Counted from the first letter of the stretch, positions 19,108 through 28,366 are shown. The stretch is DNA of 34,342 nucleotides from Candidatus Thiovulum karukerense (GCA_024281215.1 JAMJTX010000026.1:1-34342), one strand, 5' to 3'. Translations and numbers: made by a program. Notes: a model not told the origin generated them from the letters alone.

Positions 19108-20247
19108 GTGAAGATAGCTAAAAGCTTTCTCGAATTTATAGAGAAGCGAAATCAACACAAGACAAAAGAGGATATTTTCCTCGATCAGGCTCTATATTAT
19201 GAGTTGAGACACTTTCGACTCCCTATGATAATAACCGTGCTGACTATGTTGTTTGGCACACTTGGTTATGTTGTTATCGACGATTTCTCCCTTCTTGATG
19301 CAATCTATCAAACAGGTATAACCTTTACAACTGTTGGTTTTGGAGAGATCGCCCCTGTGTCTCCAATGGGTCGAATATTTACAATTACTCTTATTATTGT
19401 TGGTTTTGCTGTCTTTACCCTTGCGGTGGGGACAGTGGTTAATGTAATAACAAATGGAGAGATTACAAACATTGTAAAGGTGAGAAAAATGCTTCACAAA
19501 ATTGCAAGAGTAAAAAGACACTTTGTTCTCTACTACTTAAATGACTATACAATAGAGATAGCCGAAAACCTACGACGAAATCATATCCCGTTTGTAGTTA
19601 TAGACCCAAGTCCAGATCTTGAAGAGAGGGCTAAAAGACTTAAATTTCCATACTATTTTCAGGCTGAACCCCATACAGAGATTGCGATTAAACGAGCAAA
19701 TCTTGGAATGGCTAGAGGTGTTATTACTCTATCCGAAAAAGAGGCTGATAATATCGCCCTCATAGTATCTGTTCGACTATTTGAGCAAGAGTATCGCAAA
19801 AATAGACCTTTTCAAGTAATTACCAGCTCAAAAAGCTCAATGAGTGCAGATAAGCTTAGAAAACTTGGAGCTGACAGTGTGGTTGTGCCAACAACTTTAA
19901 CAGCACAAAGAATTAGTACTATGGCAGTTAGTCCAGATCTTGAAAATCTTCTTGAGAGCTTTCTATACTCTAATGATACAGCTCTTGATATGGAAGAGGT
20001 ATTTGTTCCAAAATATAGCTGGATTGTTCTTCAGAGGCTTAAAGATCTAAGGCTAAAGAGTTTAGCAAATGTCTCTGTTGTCGGACTACGAAATAAAGAG
20101 GGTGGCTTTTTAGCTATGCCTAAACGAGATGTTCTTATAACTGCTGAGTCTTATCTTCTATTGATTGGAAAGATTAAAGATCTTAAATATGCAAAACGAA
20201 TAATAAATAGAACTGAAGCTCCTGTTGAGTTTAAACTGATGTCTTAA
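19108..20247 (+). CDS. Two-helix potassium channel with RCK (TrkA) domain
   Basis: K+ channel of the MthK/HpKchA type, 379 aa. A first membrane helix lies at about 38-57. The pore loop carries the selectivity filter TVGFG (75-79, in FTTVGFGEIAP), and a second helix spans about 88-116 with a glycine hinge (TLIIVGFAVFTL). An RCK N-terminal Rossmann domain follows from about 137. A TrkA-C-like domain covers about 285-370 and ends with a YLLLIG strand. The RCK nucleotide loop, normally G-x-G-x-x-G, is replaced by FVLYYLNDYTIEI (139-151), so NAD(H) binding is doubtful. The acidic residue at the end of strand 2 (VVIDPSPD) is kept. The start is GTG with no strong ribosome site. It ends base-to-base against the convergent priA stop. 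Confidence 0.93.
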   Translation: MKIAKSFLEFIEKRNQHKTKEDIFLDQALYYELRHFRLPMIITVLTMLFGTLGYVVIDDFSLLDAIYQTGITFTTVGFGEIAPVSPMGRIFTITLIIVGFAVFTLAVGTVVNVITNGEITNIVKVRKMLHKIARVKRHFVLYYLNDYTIEIAENLRRNHIPFVVIDPSPDLEERAKRLKFPYYFQAEPHTEIAIKRANLGMARGVITLSEKEADNIALIVSVRLFEQEYRKNRPFQVITSSKSSMSADKLRKLGADSVVVPTTLTAQRISTMAVSPDLENLLESFLYSNDTALDMEEVFVPKYSWIVLQRLKDLRLKSLANVSVVGLRNKEGGFLAMPKRDVLITAESYLLLIGKIKDLKYAKRIINRTEAPVEFKLMS

Positions 20248-22125
20248 TCAAGAGTAGCTACTAGGATTAATCTCAACCATCAACCGCTTTTTCATCTCTT
20301 TAGGGATAAGTCTTAACATCTCCTCAAGAAATGGAATAGCTTCAGATAGCTTTTTAACTCGTAAAATCAGATGAAATCTATATCTCTTTTCAACTTTCTT
20401 CAGAGGTGCTTCACCTGATATAAATATCTTTAACTTTGAAAAGAAGTGAATATATAGCTCTATATGGGTAAGGGTGTCATTAGCTATCTCTCTATCGAGA
20501 TCTTCGATAACTACTCTAATAAAATTGACAAACGGTGGAAAGAGTCCCTGTCGATTCAGAATCTCATATTTTAGAAACTTCTCATAGTCATCAATATATT
20601 TTTTATAGAAGTCCTCATACTTTGTTCCAATAATAATCTCTGAATCTCTCTCTCTTCCACTCCGTCCTGCAAGTTGAACAACAAGAGAGAGGGTCTTCTC
20701 ATAAGATTGGAAGTCTGTTAGGTTAATTGCAAAATCAAGCCCCAGAATAATAGATAGAGTGACATTTGGATAGTCATGCCCTTTGGCTATCATCTGAGTT
20801 CCAACAAGAATATCTATTTTTTTATCTTTAAAATCTTTAAGAATCTTTTTAAGATCACTCAATTTCTTAACCCGATCGCTATCAAAGTTTATTATGTTTG
20901 CATCAGGAAAAGTCTCTTTCAGTTCATTAGCTACCTGAACTGTTCCAGCTTTACCAACTTGAAGAGTATCTGAGCCACAGCTATCACAACTTATTGGAAT
21001 AGTTGTGCTATATCCACATCTATTACACTTTATCTGATTACTCTCTGAGTAGATAGTTAAACGAACAGAACAGTCTGGACAGATGTATTCATAACCACAA
21101 TCACTACAACTCAGATACTTAAAATTGCCTCTTATAGGGATAAAAATAATTGTCTGCTCTTTTTGTTGTAGTCGCTCATCTATCTTCTGGAGAATTATCT
21201 CACTCAACTCCACATCAATCTTCTGGAACTGATAACTCTTTTCTCCTTTAAAAAATCCACCCTTTAATCTAACAGATGGAAATTTATAGTAGCTATTGAG
21301 TGATGGAGTTGCACTTCCAAGTAGGACAGGTATCTTAAGCTGGTTTCCCAGATAAATTGCCATATCTCTAGCATTAAATTGAAAGTACCCACTCTCTTCA
21401 AGTGAGTAGCTATCTGAATGCTCCTCATCAACAATGATAAGAGATAGTTTTGGTAGAGGTAGAAATAGAGCGGATAGAGTCCCAATAATAACTCGAGTTG
21501 AGCCATTATATATTTTTGCCAATATCTCCCGCTTCTCTTTTGCTGACCGTTTTGAGTGCCAAGTATCGACAATATCTCCAAAGGCATCTCCAACTCTCTC
21601 TGAAATTTGTGGAGTCAAGTTAATCTCAGGTAGGAGAAAGAGAGCTGTACCTCCACTCTGCAACACATCATCAATATATTTTTTATATATAAAAGTCTTA
21701 CCGCTTCCAGTGTCTCCAAAAAGGAGTGATACAGAATGAGACTTAAGGGTCTCAAATACATCTTGTTGTTCGGGTGATAGCTTAATCTTGAGCTGTTTAG
21801 CAGGTTTTGGAATAGGAATATCTAGGTGATGAGGTTGAAAAAACTTTAAGAGAGTTGAGAATGGAGCAAAATAGTACCTATTCATAAAGAGGAGAGATTG
21901 AAGATACTCTTTAGGTAGGTAAAATGGGAGAATTTCAACAATAGCTTTCACTTTGTCCAGAGGAAAAGTGATACTCTCTTCTGAAACCTCTCGATAGATT
22001 ATCCCTCTCTCTCTTCTTCGCATCAGAGGAACAGTAACATATCGAAAACCTCTTATTCTGTATGGGTAAGAGTATGTCAATATAGGAGTTGCACTACCCC
22101 CTAAAATCACTTCATAATAGAACAT
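20248..22125 (-). CDS. priA: Primosomal replication-restart helicase PriA
   Basis: 3'-5' superfamily 2 helicase that reloads the replisome at stalled forks. The short N-terminal DNA-binding region (residues 1-105) is followed by the helicase core. Walker A is GDTGSGKT (137-144), Walker B is IIVDEEHSDSY, motif III is LGSATPSLNSY, and later motifs are VGTQMIAKGHDYPNV and QLAGRSGR. The zinc-binding insert has eight cysteines (CSDCGYEYICPDC ... CNRCGY ... CDSCGSD). At 625 aa it is shorter than E. coli PriA, as is usual for Campylobacterota. AAGGAG lies 9 bases before the ATG. It may share transcription with nothing, as the flanking genes are convergent on one side and a 188-bp gap with a repeat element lies upstream. 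Confidence 0.96.
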   Translation of the reverse strand: MFYYEVILGGSATPILTYSYPYRIRGFRYVTVPLMRRRERGIIYREVSEESITFPLDKVKAIVEILPFYLPKEYLQSLLFMNRYYFAPFSTLLKFFQPHHLDIPIPKPAKQLKIKLSPEQQDVFETLKSHSVSLLFGDTGSGKTFIYKKYIDDVLQSGGTALFLLPEINLTPQISERVGDAFGDIVDTWHSKRSAKEKREILAKIYNGSTRVIIGTLSALFLPLPKLSLIIVDEEHSDSYSLEESGYFQFNARDMAIYLGNQLKIPVLLGSATPSLNSYYKFPSVRLKGGFFKGEKSYQFQKIDVELSEIILQKIDERLQQKEQTIIFIPIRGNFKYLSCSDCGYEYICPDCSVRLTIYSESNQIKCNRCGYSTTIPISCDSCGSDTLQVGKAGTVQVANELKETFPDANIINFDSDRVKKLSDLKKILKDFKDKKIDILVGTQMIAKGHDYPNVTLSIILGLDFAINLTDFQSYEKTLSLVVQLAGRSGRERDSEIIIGTKYEDFYKKYIDDYEKFLKYEILNRQGLFPPFVNFIRVVIEDLDREIANDTLTHIELYIHFFSKLKIFISGEAPLKKVEKRYRFHLILRVKKLSEAIPFLEEMLRLIPKEMKKRLMVEINPSSYS

Positions 22126-22250
22126 TTAACACATCTCCTTTCCTAACCCTACATTTTAACTTAAATATATGGACTTGGTAAATTAGAACAAATCTTTATC
22201 TATGAAATTGTGTATTGGTTTTTTAAGAAGTTTACTATAAGAAGATTTAG

Positions 22251-22303
22251 GGGGTCGGGACTTTAGTCCCGCACTTATATAGCACAGCTAAAGCTATGAC
22301 CCC
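22251..22303. repeat. 53-bp element: two hairpins enclosed by a GGGGT/ACCCC stem
   Basis: The outer arms are GGGGT (22251-22255) and ACCCC (22299-22303). Hairpin 1 is CGGGAC-TTTA-GTCCCG (22256-22271), perfect. Hairpin 2 is CACAGC-TAAA-GCTATG (22283-22298), with one mismatch. The 11-base spacer is CACTTATATAG. The loops TTTA and TAAA are reverse complements. The element is GC-rich in an AT-rich gap and stands 10 bases downstream of the flagellin stop. No U-run follows on either strand, so it is not a classic terminator. The paired-hairpin layout resembles REP-type palindromic repeats. I see no second copy in this window. Confidence 0.75.
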
Positions 22304-22313
22304 ATTAGAGAAG

Positions 22314-23888
22314 TTACTGTAAAAGTTTTAAGATATTTTGCTGAACAGCATTAGCTTGAGTTAAAGCATAACTTCCAGATTGAACAAGAATATTCATTTT
22401 TGAGAAGTTAGCCGACTCTTCTGCAAAATCAACATCTCTAATTGTAGATTCAGAAGCTTTAACATTTGTTCTTGTTACAGAGATATTGTTAATTGCTGCC
22501 TCTAGCTCGTTTTGAGCAGAACCGAGTCCAGATCGAATAAGGTCAAGGTGTTTAATAGCAGCATCTGCGATATCCATCACAGCAAATGCACCCTCAAGAG
22601 TTGTTACACCAGCAGTTAGTGGATAGTCAGATTCATCAATATTCTCAACACCAGGGTAGTTTAATGAGTTCTCATTTGCAAAAACACCCATTGCATCAGC
22701 CTGAAGTGAGTTAAATCCGTTAAGAATTCCTCTTAAGTTAAAGTTAGCTTGACTCATAGCACCATCATTAACAGCATTAGCTAAAGCTCCACCATCTTGC
22801 TCAGATACTCTAATATCAACAGCACCGATAGATACCATTGTTAATCTACCACCATTAAAGCTGTTTCCATCAATTCCAAAGAAATCTTGAAAAGTTTTTG
22901 TAATAGGATCACCATTCTCATCTGTTCCAACTGTAACAGGATCACTACTAATCTCAACTGCTCTACCATCAGTTGAAGTTAATTTGAGTCGTCCTCTCTC
23001 ATCAATTGAAGCAAAAACACCAGTCTCATCTCTAGCTTCATTGATTGTTGCAACTAAACGACCATCAGCATCATTTGCTTTAATGTCAGCAAGTTCCCCA
23101 AGCTCAACACCGTTGATAACAAGGTTTTTCACCTCTGCATCAGCTTGAACTGCTTTATCTCCAAGAACCTCAACTTTATATGATGCTCGAACACCAAGAA
23201 TTGAGCTATTTTTATTGATAACTTCTGTTAAAACTCCAAGTCCAGTTCCAGCTCGGCTATCAATCTGAACAGACTCCATTGTAATAGCACCATTTGGAAT
23301 ATGAGTACCTGTAAATGTAAGAGTACTTGTTCCACTTGCTGTAATTGAATTAACAGCTGTTGTCTCCGCTCTAACATGTCCAATTTTATCAGTTGAAGTA
23401 GCTTCGATTGAAGCTTGAACAGTGTTTCGGCTATAAGCACCAATTTGGAATTCTCTATTTACGAAGTTTCCAGATAGAAGCTGTTTTCCGTTGTAGCTTG
23501 TACTTCCAGCGATATTATCAATCTGATTCATAAGAAGAGTAATATCTTTTTGGATAGCTTTTCTTGAAGCACTTGACTGTCCATCTTGTGCAGCTTGAGT
23601 AGCTTTTGTCTTGATTGTATCAAGGATAGCAACTTGCTCAGCCATAGCTTTATCAGCAATCTGAATAATTCCAACAGCCTCATTTGCATTGTGAAGAGCT
23701 TGAGTAAGTGAGTTTGCTTGAGATCGGAGGGAGTCAGCAATCGCCATACCTGAAGAATCATCAGCAGCTTTATTAATTTTAAGACCTGAGCTTAATCTTT
23801 CGAGAGAGCTACTAAGACCCTTGTTATTTAAGTTTGCTTGAGTAGATGCAATCATGGCAGCAGTATTCGTATTAACAATAAAACCCAT
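22314..23888 (-). CDS. flaA: Flagellin
   Basis: The major filament subunit, 524 aa. The N-terminal D0/D1 region (GFIVNTNTAAMIASTQANLNN, LSSGLKINKAADDSSGMAIAD) and the C-terminal D1/D0 (RDVDFAEESANFSKMNILVQSG, ANAVQQNILKLLQ) are complete. The variable centre, about 170-440, is Asp/Gly/Thr-rich. The segment KAMAEQVAILDTIKTKATQAAQDGQ is the Campylobacterota form of the D1 region that in other bacteria is recognised by TLR5, so this flagellin is expected to escape that receptor. The ribosome site AGAGGAAA precedes the ATG, and a sigma-28-like promoter lies upstream. flaA versus flaB cannot be told apart without the rest of the genome. Confidence 0.97.
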   Translation of the reverse strand: MGFIVNTNTAAMIASTQANLNNKGLSSSLERLSSGLKINKAADDSSGMAIADSLRSQANSLTQALHNANEAVGIIQIADKAMAEQVAILDTIKTKATQAAQDGQSSASRKAIQKDITLLMNQIDNIAGSTSYNGKQLLSGNFVNREFQIGAYSRNTVQASIEATSTDKIGHVRAETTAVNSITASGTSTLTFTGTHIPNGAITMESVQIDSRAGTGLGVLTEVINKNSSILGVRASYKVEVLGDKAVQADAEVKNLVINGVELGELADIKANDADGRLVATINEARDETGVFASIDERGRLKLTSTDGRAVEISSDPVTVGTDENGDPITKTFQDFFGIDGNSFNGGRLTMVSIGAVDIRVSEQDGGALANAVNDGAMSQANFNLRGILNGFNSLQADAMGVFANENSLNYPGVENIDESDYPLTAGVTTLEGAFAVMDIADAAIKHLDLIRSGLGSAQNELEAAINNISVTRTNVKASESTIRDVDFAEESANFSKMNILVQSGSYALTQANAVQQNILKLLQ

Positions 23889-23926
23889 AATATTTCCTCT
23901 AATTTTCTTAATTTAATTCTAAATTT

Positions 23927-23957
23927 AGTATCGTCTAAAGATATAAATTCTTAAAAC
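23927..23957 (-). promoter_or_regulatory. Probable sigma-28 (FliA) promoter of flagellin gene
   Basis: Reading toward flagellin: GTTTTAAG, 16 bases, then CGATACT, with the ATG about 40 bases further. This fits the sigma-28 layout (TAAA-like -35, CGAT core in the -10). Flagellin genes in this group are normally FliA-dependent. Boxes are assigned by eye. Confidence 0.5.
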
Positions 23958-24066
23958 AGACTCTATATTAGAGCTGTTAGTTAAGTCCGATTCTAACAAA
24001 ACATTGTTATTGCCGTGCCTGATAGAATAATCCATTTTCTAATGAACTTTAATTTTGTCAGTTCAC

Positions 24067-25110
24067 CTAATATTGTTCCAGAAATTTATAAGCTGTGTTT
24101 CGTTGAGCAGGAATTTCTCCAATATCTCTAATTAGCTCAATCATCTCATCTTTACCCATTCGGAATGATGCTCCAGCAGAAGAGACAACATTCTCCTCCA
24201 TCATTGTTGAGCCAAGATCATTTGCCCCAAAAAGAAGTGCCATCTGTCCAATGTAACTACCCTGTGTCACCCAAGAACTCTGAATATTTGGAAAATTATC
24301 TAAAAATAGACGACTAACGGCAAGAAGTCTTAAATATCTATTTGATGAACTCTTTTGAATATCAATCTCTCTGGCAAGTTGAGTATTTTCAGACTGAAAA
24401 GACCATAAGATAAATGCTCTAAATCCACCCGTCTCATCTTGAAGTTTTCGGATTCGATCAAGGTGTTCAACAATCTCCTCATCTGTCTCAACTGTTCCAA
24501 ACATCATTGTTGCTGTTGATTTGATTCCAAGTTTGTGAGCCTCTCGATGAATCTCAATCCAGCGATCAGCATCAATCTTTTTAGGTGAGATAATATCTCT
24601 TACTCTATCACTCAGTATCTCTGCTCCAGCTCCAGGAATTGAAGCCAACCCTTTATCTTTAAGTCTTTGAAGAACTTCTACAATAGAGATTTTTGAGATT
24701 TTGGCAATATAATCGATCTCAATTGCAGAAAACCCATGAATAGTTATTGTCGGGTATCGTGTAGCAATCCACTCAACTAAATCTTCATACCACTCAATTT
24801 TTAGCTTTGGATGAACTCCGCCTTGAAATAGAATCTGTGTTCCACCAATCTCAATAAGTTCATCAATCTTTTGACCAATCTCTTCAAACGATAGAACATA
24901 ACTATCTCTATCTTTTTCATGACGATAAAATGCACAAAACTTACAATTGACCCAACAGACATTGGTATAGTTAATGTTTCTATCAACTACAAATGAGGTT
25001 ATATTATCAGGGTGAAGTCTCTTTTTGACTGCTGTCGCCTTTTCGCCAAGCTCTTTCAGATGCCCATTTTTTATGAGGTCAATAGCCTCACCTATACTTA
25101 ATCTACTCAT
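24067..25110 (-). CDS. mqnC: Cyclic dehypoxanthinyl futalosine synthase
   Basis: Radical-SAM enzyme of the futalosine route to menaquinone; it cyclises dehypoxanthine futalosine. The cluster motif CWVNCKFCAF (C52, C56, C59) fits the CxxxCxxC pattern, and the following FYRH is typical of the MqnC/MqnE/CofH group. QGGVHPKLKIEWYEDL, ASIPGAGAEIL, GIKSTATMMFGTVETDEE and GANDLGSTMMEENVVSSAG are characteristic of MqnC. The length of 347 aa is normal. The start ATG overlaps the upstream stop as ATGA, so it is coupled to the unknown 213-aa gene. The other mqn genes are not in this window. Confidence 0.95.
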   Translation of the reverse strand: MSRLSIGEAIDLIKNGHLKELGEKATAVKKRLHPDNITSFVVDRNINYTNVCWVNCKFCAFYRHEKDRDSYVLSFEEIGQKIDELIEIGGTQILFQGGVHPKLKIEWYEDLVEWIATRYPTITIHGFSAIEIDYIAKISKISIVEVLQRLKDKGLASIPGAGAEILSDRVRDIISPKKIDADRWIEIHREAHKLGIKSTATMMFGTVETDEEIVEHLDRIRKLQDETGGFRAFILWSFQSENTQLAREIDIQKSSSNRYLRLLAVSRLFLDNFPNIQSSWVTQGSYIGQMALLFGANDLGSTMMEENVVSSAGASFRMGKDEMIELIRDIGEIPAQRNTAYKFLEQY

Positions 25111-25748
25111 GATAAATCTGGCTCAATCTGAAAATATTTTAGTGCATCAACTTCATCATCAGAGAATCCATACTTCTTATACTCATCTTTTTCACTCTCA
25201 ATCTGTTCAAGAATCTTTCTCTTTGCAAAGCTGAGTAGAATCTCTCGTCCATCTTCAACTCTATCTGGATCGATAAAAGCAAATCCACTAAACATATATG
25301 GCTCACCATCTTGCTCAATACAGACAAGAGTACCCTCTCCTTTTGCCTCAAGCTCATCAACTAAATCTCGATATGTGATTTTAAACTCAACTGCATGCCA
25401 ACCAATATCTTCCATCACCTTATCTCGAAAACTATCGATACCATCTGCTGACTTATCTTCATAGAGTGCATTGAGACTATTTAGCTCCTCTACTCGATTC
25501 CAGTTTTTAGCAACCGATATTGAGACAGATACAAAAGTAGATGATATGTCATACCCCTTACCTAAAGGTTGCTGTTTTTGAAGCAGATTAGCTTTACCCT
25601 TAAAGATATAGACTCGATCATTTTGAAACTCATAATCGATAACACCATCAACAGTAATTCCAAACTCCCTATTTGAGTTAAGAGCTTTTGCAAACTCACT
25701 ATTTGGAACAACTACTTTATCTGTTAAAAGATTGATTTTTTTGAACAT
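25107..25748 (-). CDS. Conserved-looking hypothetical protein coupled to mqnC
   Basis: 213 aa, soluble, with no signal peptide or membrane segment. The mix is charged, with a likely helical C-terminus (KRKILEQIESEKDEYKKYGF). Segments such as EFGITVDGVIDYEFQNDRVYIFKGKANLLQ look like a beta-sheet domain. I do not recognise the family. It overlaps mqnC by ATGA and probably starts that transcript, since 129 bp separate it from tmk. The link with menaquinone synthesis is positional only. Confidence 0.75.
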   Translation of the reverse strand: MFKKINLLTDKVVVPNSEFAKALNSNREFGITVDGVIDYEFQNDRVYIFKGKANLLQKQQPLGKGYDISSTFVSVSISVAKNWNRVEELNSLNALYEDKSADGIDSFRDKVMEDIGWHAVEFKITYRDLVDELEAKGEGTLVCIEQDGEPYMFSGFAFIDPDRVEDGREILLSFAKRKILEQIESEKDEYKKYGFSDDEVDALKYFQIEPDLS

Positions 25749-25877
25749 TTTAAACCCTATTTAAAAGCTGAAATTGTGTAAGTTTAGCAAATTGTTGTAA
25801 TTATGGTGATTGACAGTCATTCAAAGTTAAAGTCTGCTTAATATTCCTCTTAAAAAATCTTCAATGATGATATTTAG

Positions 25878-26471
25878 TCAATTTCTTAAACTCTCTATCT
25901 CTGAAATAATCTTTTTAGAGATGGCTTCAACATCTTCAGAAGCATCTATCTCAAGAGTTCGTAAATTGAGTCTCTTCATCCAATACTTCAGGCTATCTTG
26001 GACTTGCAAGGAGTATTCAACTCCTCGAAGTTCAATATTGTCAAAACCTCTATCCTTTCTTCTCTCAATCAGCTCATCTTGAGATATTTTCAGAAAGATG
26101 ACTAAGTCTGGTTTTCGGTTCTCAACTGCAAGAAGGTTAATGCTTTCGATGGTATCATCATCAACTCCACCATTTTCACGAGCATATGCCATTCCAGATA
26201 TCATTGACCTGTCACTCACAACAACCTTACCACTCTGAAGATTTGGTTTAACAACTCTCTGAAAATGTTCTGAACGATCTGCAATAAACAGAAAAAACTC
26301 TGATAGGCGACTTAGATAGTAATCATCGTGAAGCAGAATCTCTCGGATTTTTTTCCCAAACTCTGTACCCCCAGGCTCTCTTGTAAATAGAAACTCTGGA
26401 AATCTATTTTTAACTTCAGCTATCTGTGTCCCCTTGCCAACAAGGTCGATGCCCTCAAAAACTATATACAT
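25878..26471 (-). CDS. tmk: Thymidylate kinase
   Basis: Phosphorylates dTMP to dTDP. The 197-aa product shows the P-loop region FEGIDLVGKGTQ, the DR[YH]-type segment FLFTREPGGTEFGKKIREIL, LFIADRSEHF and VVVSDRSMISGMAYA. The LID region RRKDRGFDNIELRGVEY is present. The P-loop is unusual: bacterial Tmk usually has GK[ST]TQ, whereas this has GKGTQ, the form found in adenylate kinases. Nine bases separate the flgL stop from this ATG, so it is likely co-transcribed with flgL and the upstream genes. The identity is firm despite the P-loop change. Confidence 0.95.
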   Translation of the reverse strand: MYIVFEGIDLVGKGTQIAEVKNRFPEFLFTREPGGTEFGKKIREILLHDDYYLSRLSEFFLFIADRSEHFQRVVKPNLQSGKVVVSDRSMISGMAYARENGGVDDDTIESINLLAVENRKPDLVIFLKISQDELIERRKDRGFDNIELRGVEYSLQVQDSLKYWMKRLNLRTLEIDASEDVEAISKKIISEIESLRN

Positions 26472-26479
26472 TCTTTAGC

Positions 26480-28330
26480 CTAAATGTAATTGACAAGAGA
26501 TAGACCCTGCACTCTTGCGATACTCTGAAGCATAGCTTGATAGTTGAGACTAAGAGCTTGAAAATATGCTGATGTCTCTGCAAAATCTGTATTGATAACA
26601 TCGTTTTTAGTTATCTGCATATTAAGAGTTAGAGCCTCTGCCCTATCAATTGTATATTCAATATTCTGGAGTTGAGCTCCACTTCTTGATCTCTCTTTAA
26701 TGACATGGTCAATAATATGTGTTAAATTATCGAGAGAACCTTGAACACCTCTATTTCCTTCAAAACCATCTCGCTCACCATCTGGATGGAAGAGATCCTC
26801 TTGAACGGCATCGATTGCCATATCTATCGCTTCAAAAATATCGACTGACGGTCGGTCAAGGTCAATCGCCTTATTTGAGTTAAAAGCGAGTGGAGAACCA
26901 ATATCTGTTGAGAAGTCATGAACACTCTCATCAAACATTGAAAACTCCATATCTGTTACCGATGAGGTTAAATCCATTATCTCAAACTCTCCACGGTGGT
27001 TCAGTTTCACATCAACAAGCTCTTCTGATTCGAGAACAGCACTCTCAAAATCACCAACTTCAACACCAGACAGAGCTATTCCCATCACCTCTGTCAGTTG
27101 TTGATATGAGAAGCTCTCCGCTCCACCACCAAGTTCAAATGTTGCTCCGTTAATCGATACAGCTGTTGTCTCCTCTCCAAAAGTTAATGAAGCACTCATC
27201 TCTTCACCGCTAACTGTTTTTCCCTCAATATTGATGGTTCGATTTAGGAGGGAGTCTGTTGCAACTTCGCTCAAGGTTGTTCGAGCTGTTGCAAAACCAC
27301 TATCTGGAGATATAAACTGCTGAATATTATTTGTTAGGAAGTTTCCATCTTTTTTAAACTGAAGACTCTCACCAACAGTTGCTTCAGCATCTCCACTCTT
27401 CACAAACTCTATTGACTCGCTCTCAGATAGTTCTGAAATATCATTAACATCTTTTGTTCCAGCGACCATATGGAAATTTAGCTTTGCATTACCGCTCTTA
27501 TTGTCTTGAATAATAAATTGACCATTATTTGATAGTTCAACGGTCACCTCATCTTTAAAGACTAGACGAATCTCCTCTGCCAAATCCTCGACTTTAATTT
27601 GAGATGGATCTCCAACTTGAAACTTATGCTTAAAGCCACTACCATCTGGTCTAGTTCCACTCATATAAAATGTTGTTGATTCACTCTTACCAGTTAAATC
27701 ATAGATAGAGTCTTCAGCTTGGATATAGGCATGTCTCGATGGAATCTCTTGAAGAGCAGATTGATTCAACTTTCGCATATTTGTAGAGACTCGACTCTTA
27801 ATATCTCGGTCATATCCTAAAAATAGAGATGCTCCATCAATACTATACTCTTGACTCTGAAATCTATCTGTTCGGATAGTTAGCTTCTCTCCATTGCCTT
27901 GGTAGTTCCCTTTAATATCAATAGGTGGTTGTTTATTATCAGTTCCACCAAATATATACTCTCCATTTACTTTTGTATTTGCAAGATGTATCATTGATGA
28001 CTTAATAGCTTTCAACTCTTTCACAAGAGCCTCTCGGCTTGTTGTAGAGTGGTTACTTCCTGCATAAGCCAACATTTTAACTTTAAAGTTTTCCATCGTC
28101 TCTGTCATAGAGTTGAGAGATGTGTCTGTATAGATTGCAAACGATTTTGCACTCTCTGCACTCTCTTGAAGCTGTTTTGATAAATTTATATCTGTATCTA
28201 AATCAATTGTCTTTTTAAAGGTTGAAGAGTCTTCATACCCTTGAGATATCTTATTACCTGTACTAATCTGTTTTGAGACTCTGTTAAGTTCTCCCTGAAG
28301 AACTGAACTATAATTTGATGAAATATTCAC
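26480..28330 (-). CDS. flgL: Flagellar hook-filament junction protein FlgL
   Basis: Joins hook to filament together with FlgK. The 616-aa protein has flagellin-like helical ends. The N-terminal part is NYSSVLQGELNRVSKQISTGNKISQGYED, with VNGEYIFGGTDNKQPPI as the family's IFxGT motif. The C-terminal part is INTDFAETSAYFQALSLNYQAMLQSIARVQGLSLVNYI. The central domain is long, as in other Campylobacterota FlgL and unlike the ~317-aa enteric form. GTG start with AGGAG 5 bases upstream. A GCCGATTT box in the upstream gap suggests sigma-28 control. It lies apart from flgK and the rest of the hook genes. Confidence 0.93.
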   Translation of the reverse strand: MNISSNYSSVLQGELNRVSKQISTGNKISQGYEDSSTFKKTIDLDTDINLSKQLQESAESAKSFAIYTDTSLNSMTETMENFKVKMLAYAGSNHSTTSREALVKELKAIKSSMIHLANTKVNGEYIFGGTDNKQPPIDIKGNYQGNGEKLTIRTDRFQSQEYSIDGASLFLGYDRDIKSRVSTNMRKLNQSALQEIPSRHAYIQAEDSIYDLTGKSESTTFYMSGTRPDGSGFKHKFQVGDPSQIKVEDLAEEIRLVFKDEVTVELSNNGQFIIQDNKSGNAKLNFHMVAGTKDVNDISELSESESIEFVKSGDAEATVGESLQFKKDGNFLTNNIQQFISPDSGFATARTTLSEVATDSLLNRTINIEGKTVSGEEMSASLTFGEETTAVSINGATFELGGGAESFSYQQLTEVMGIALSGVEVGDFESAVLESEELVDVKLNHRGEFEIMDLTSSVTDMEFSMFDESVHDFSTDIGSPLAFNSNKAIDLDRPSVDIFEAIDMAIDAVQEDLFHPDGERDGFEGNRGVQGSLDNLTHIIDHVIKERSRSGAQLQNIEYTIDRAEALTLNMQITKNDVINTDFAETSAYFQALSLNYQAMLQSIARVQGLSLVNYI

Positions 28331-28366
28331 ACTCTCTCCTTTTTATAATCTATCTATCTTATTTTT

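Noticed and set aside
22250-22303. Classic rho-independent terminator for flagellin
   Set aside because: The stems are present, but no U-run follows on either strand and the two-hairpin layout is not that of a simple terminator.
24006-24020. Sigma-54-like GGCACG upstream of flagellin
   Set aside because: The -24 half fits, but the -12 position reads AC instead of GC and the TTGC element is missing.
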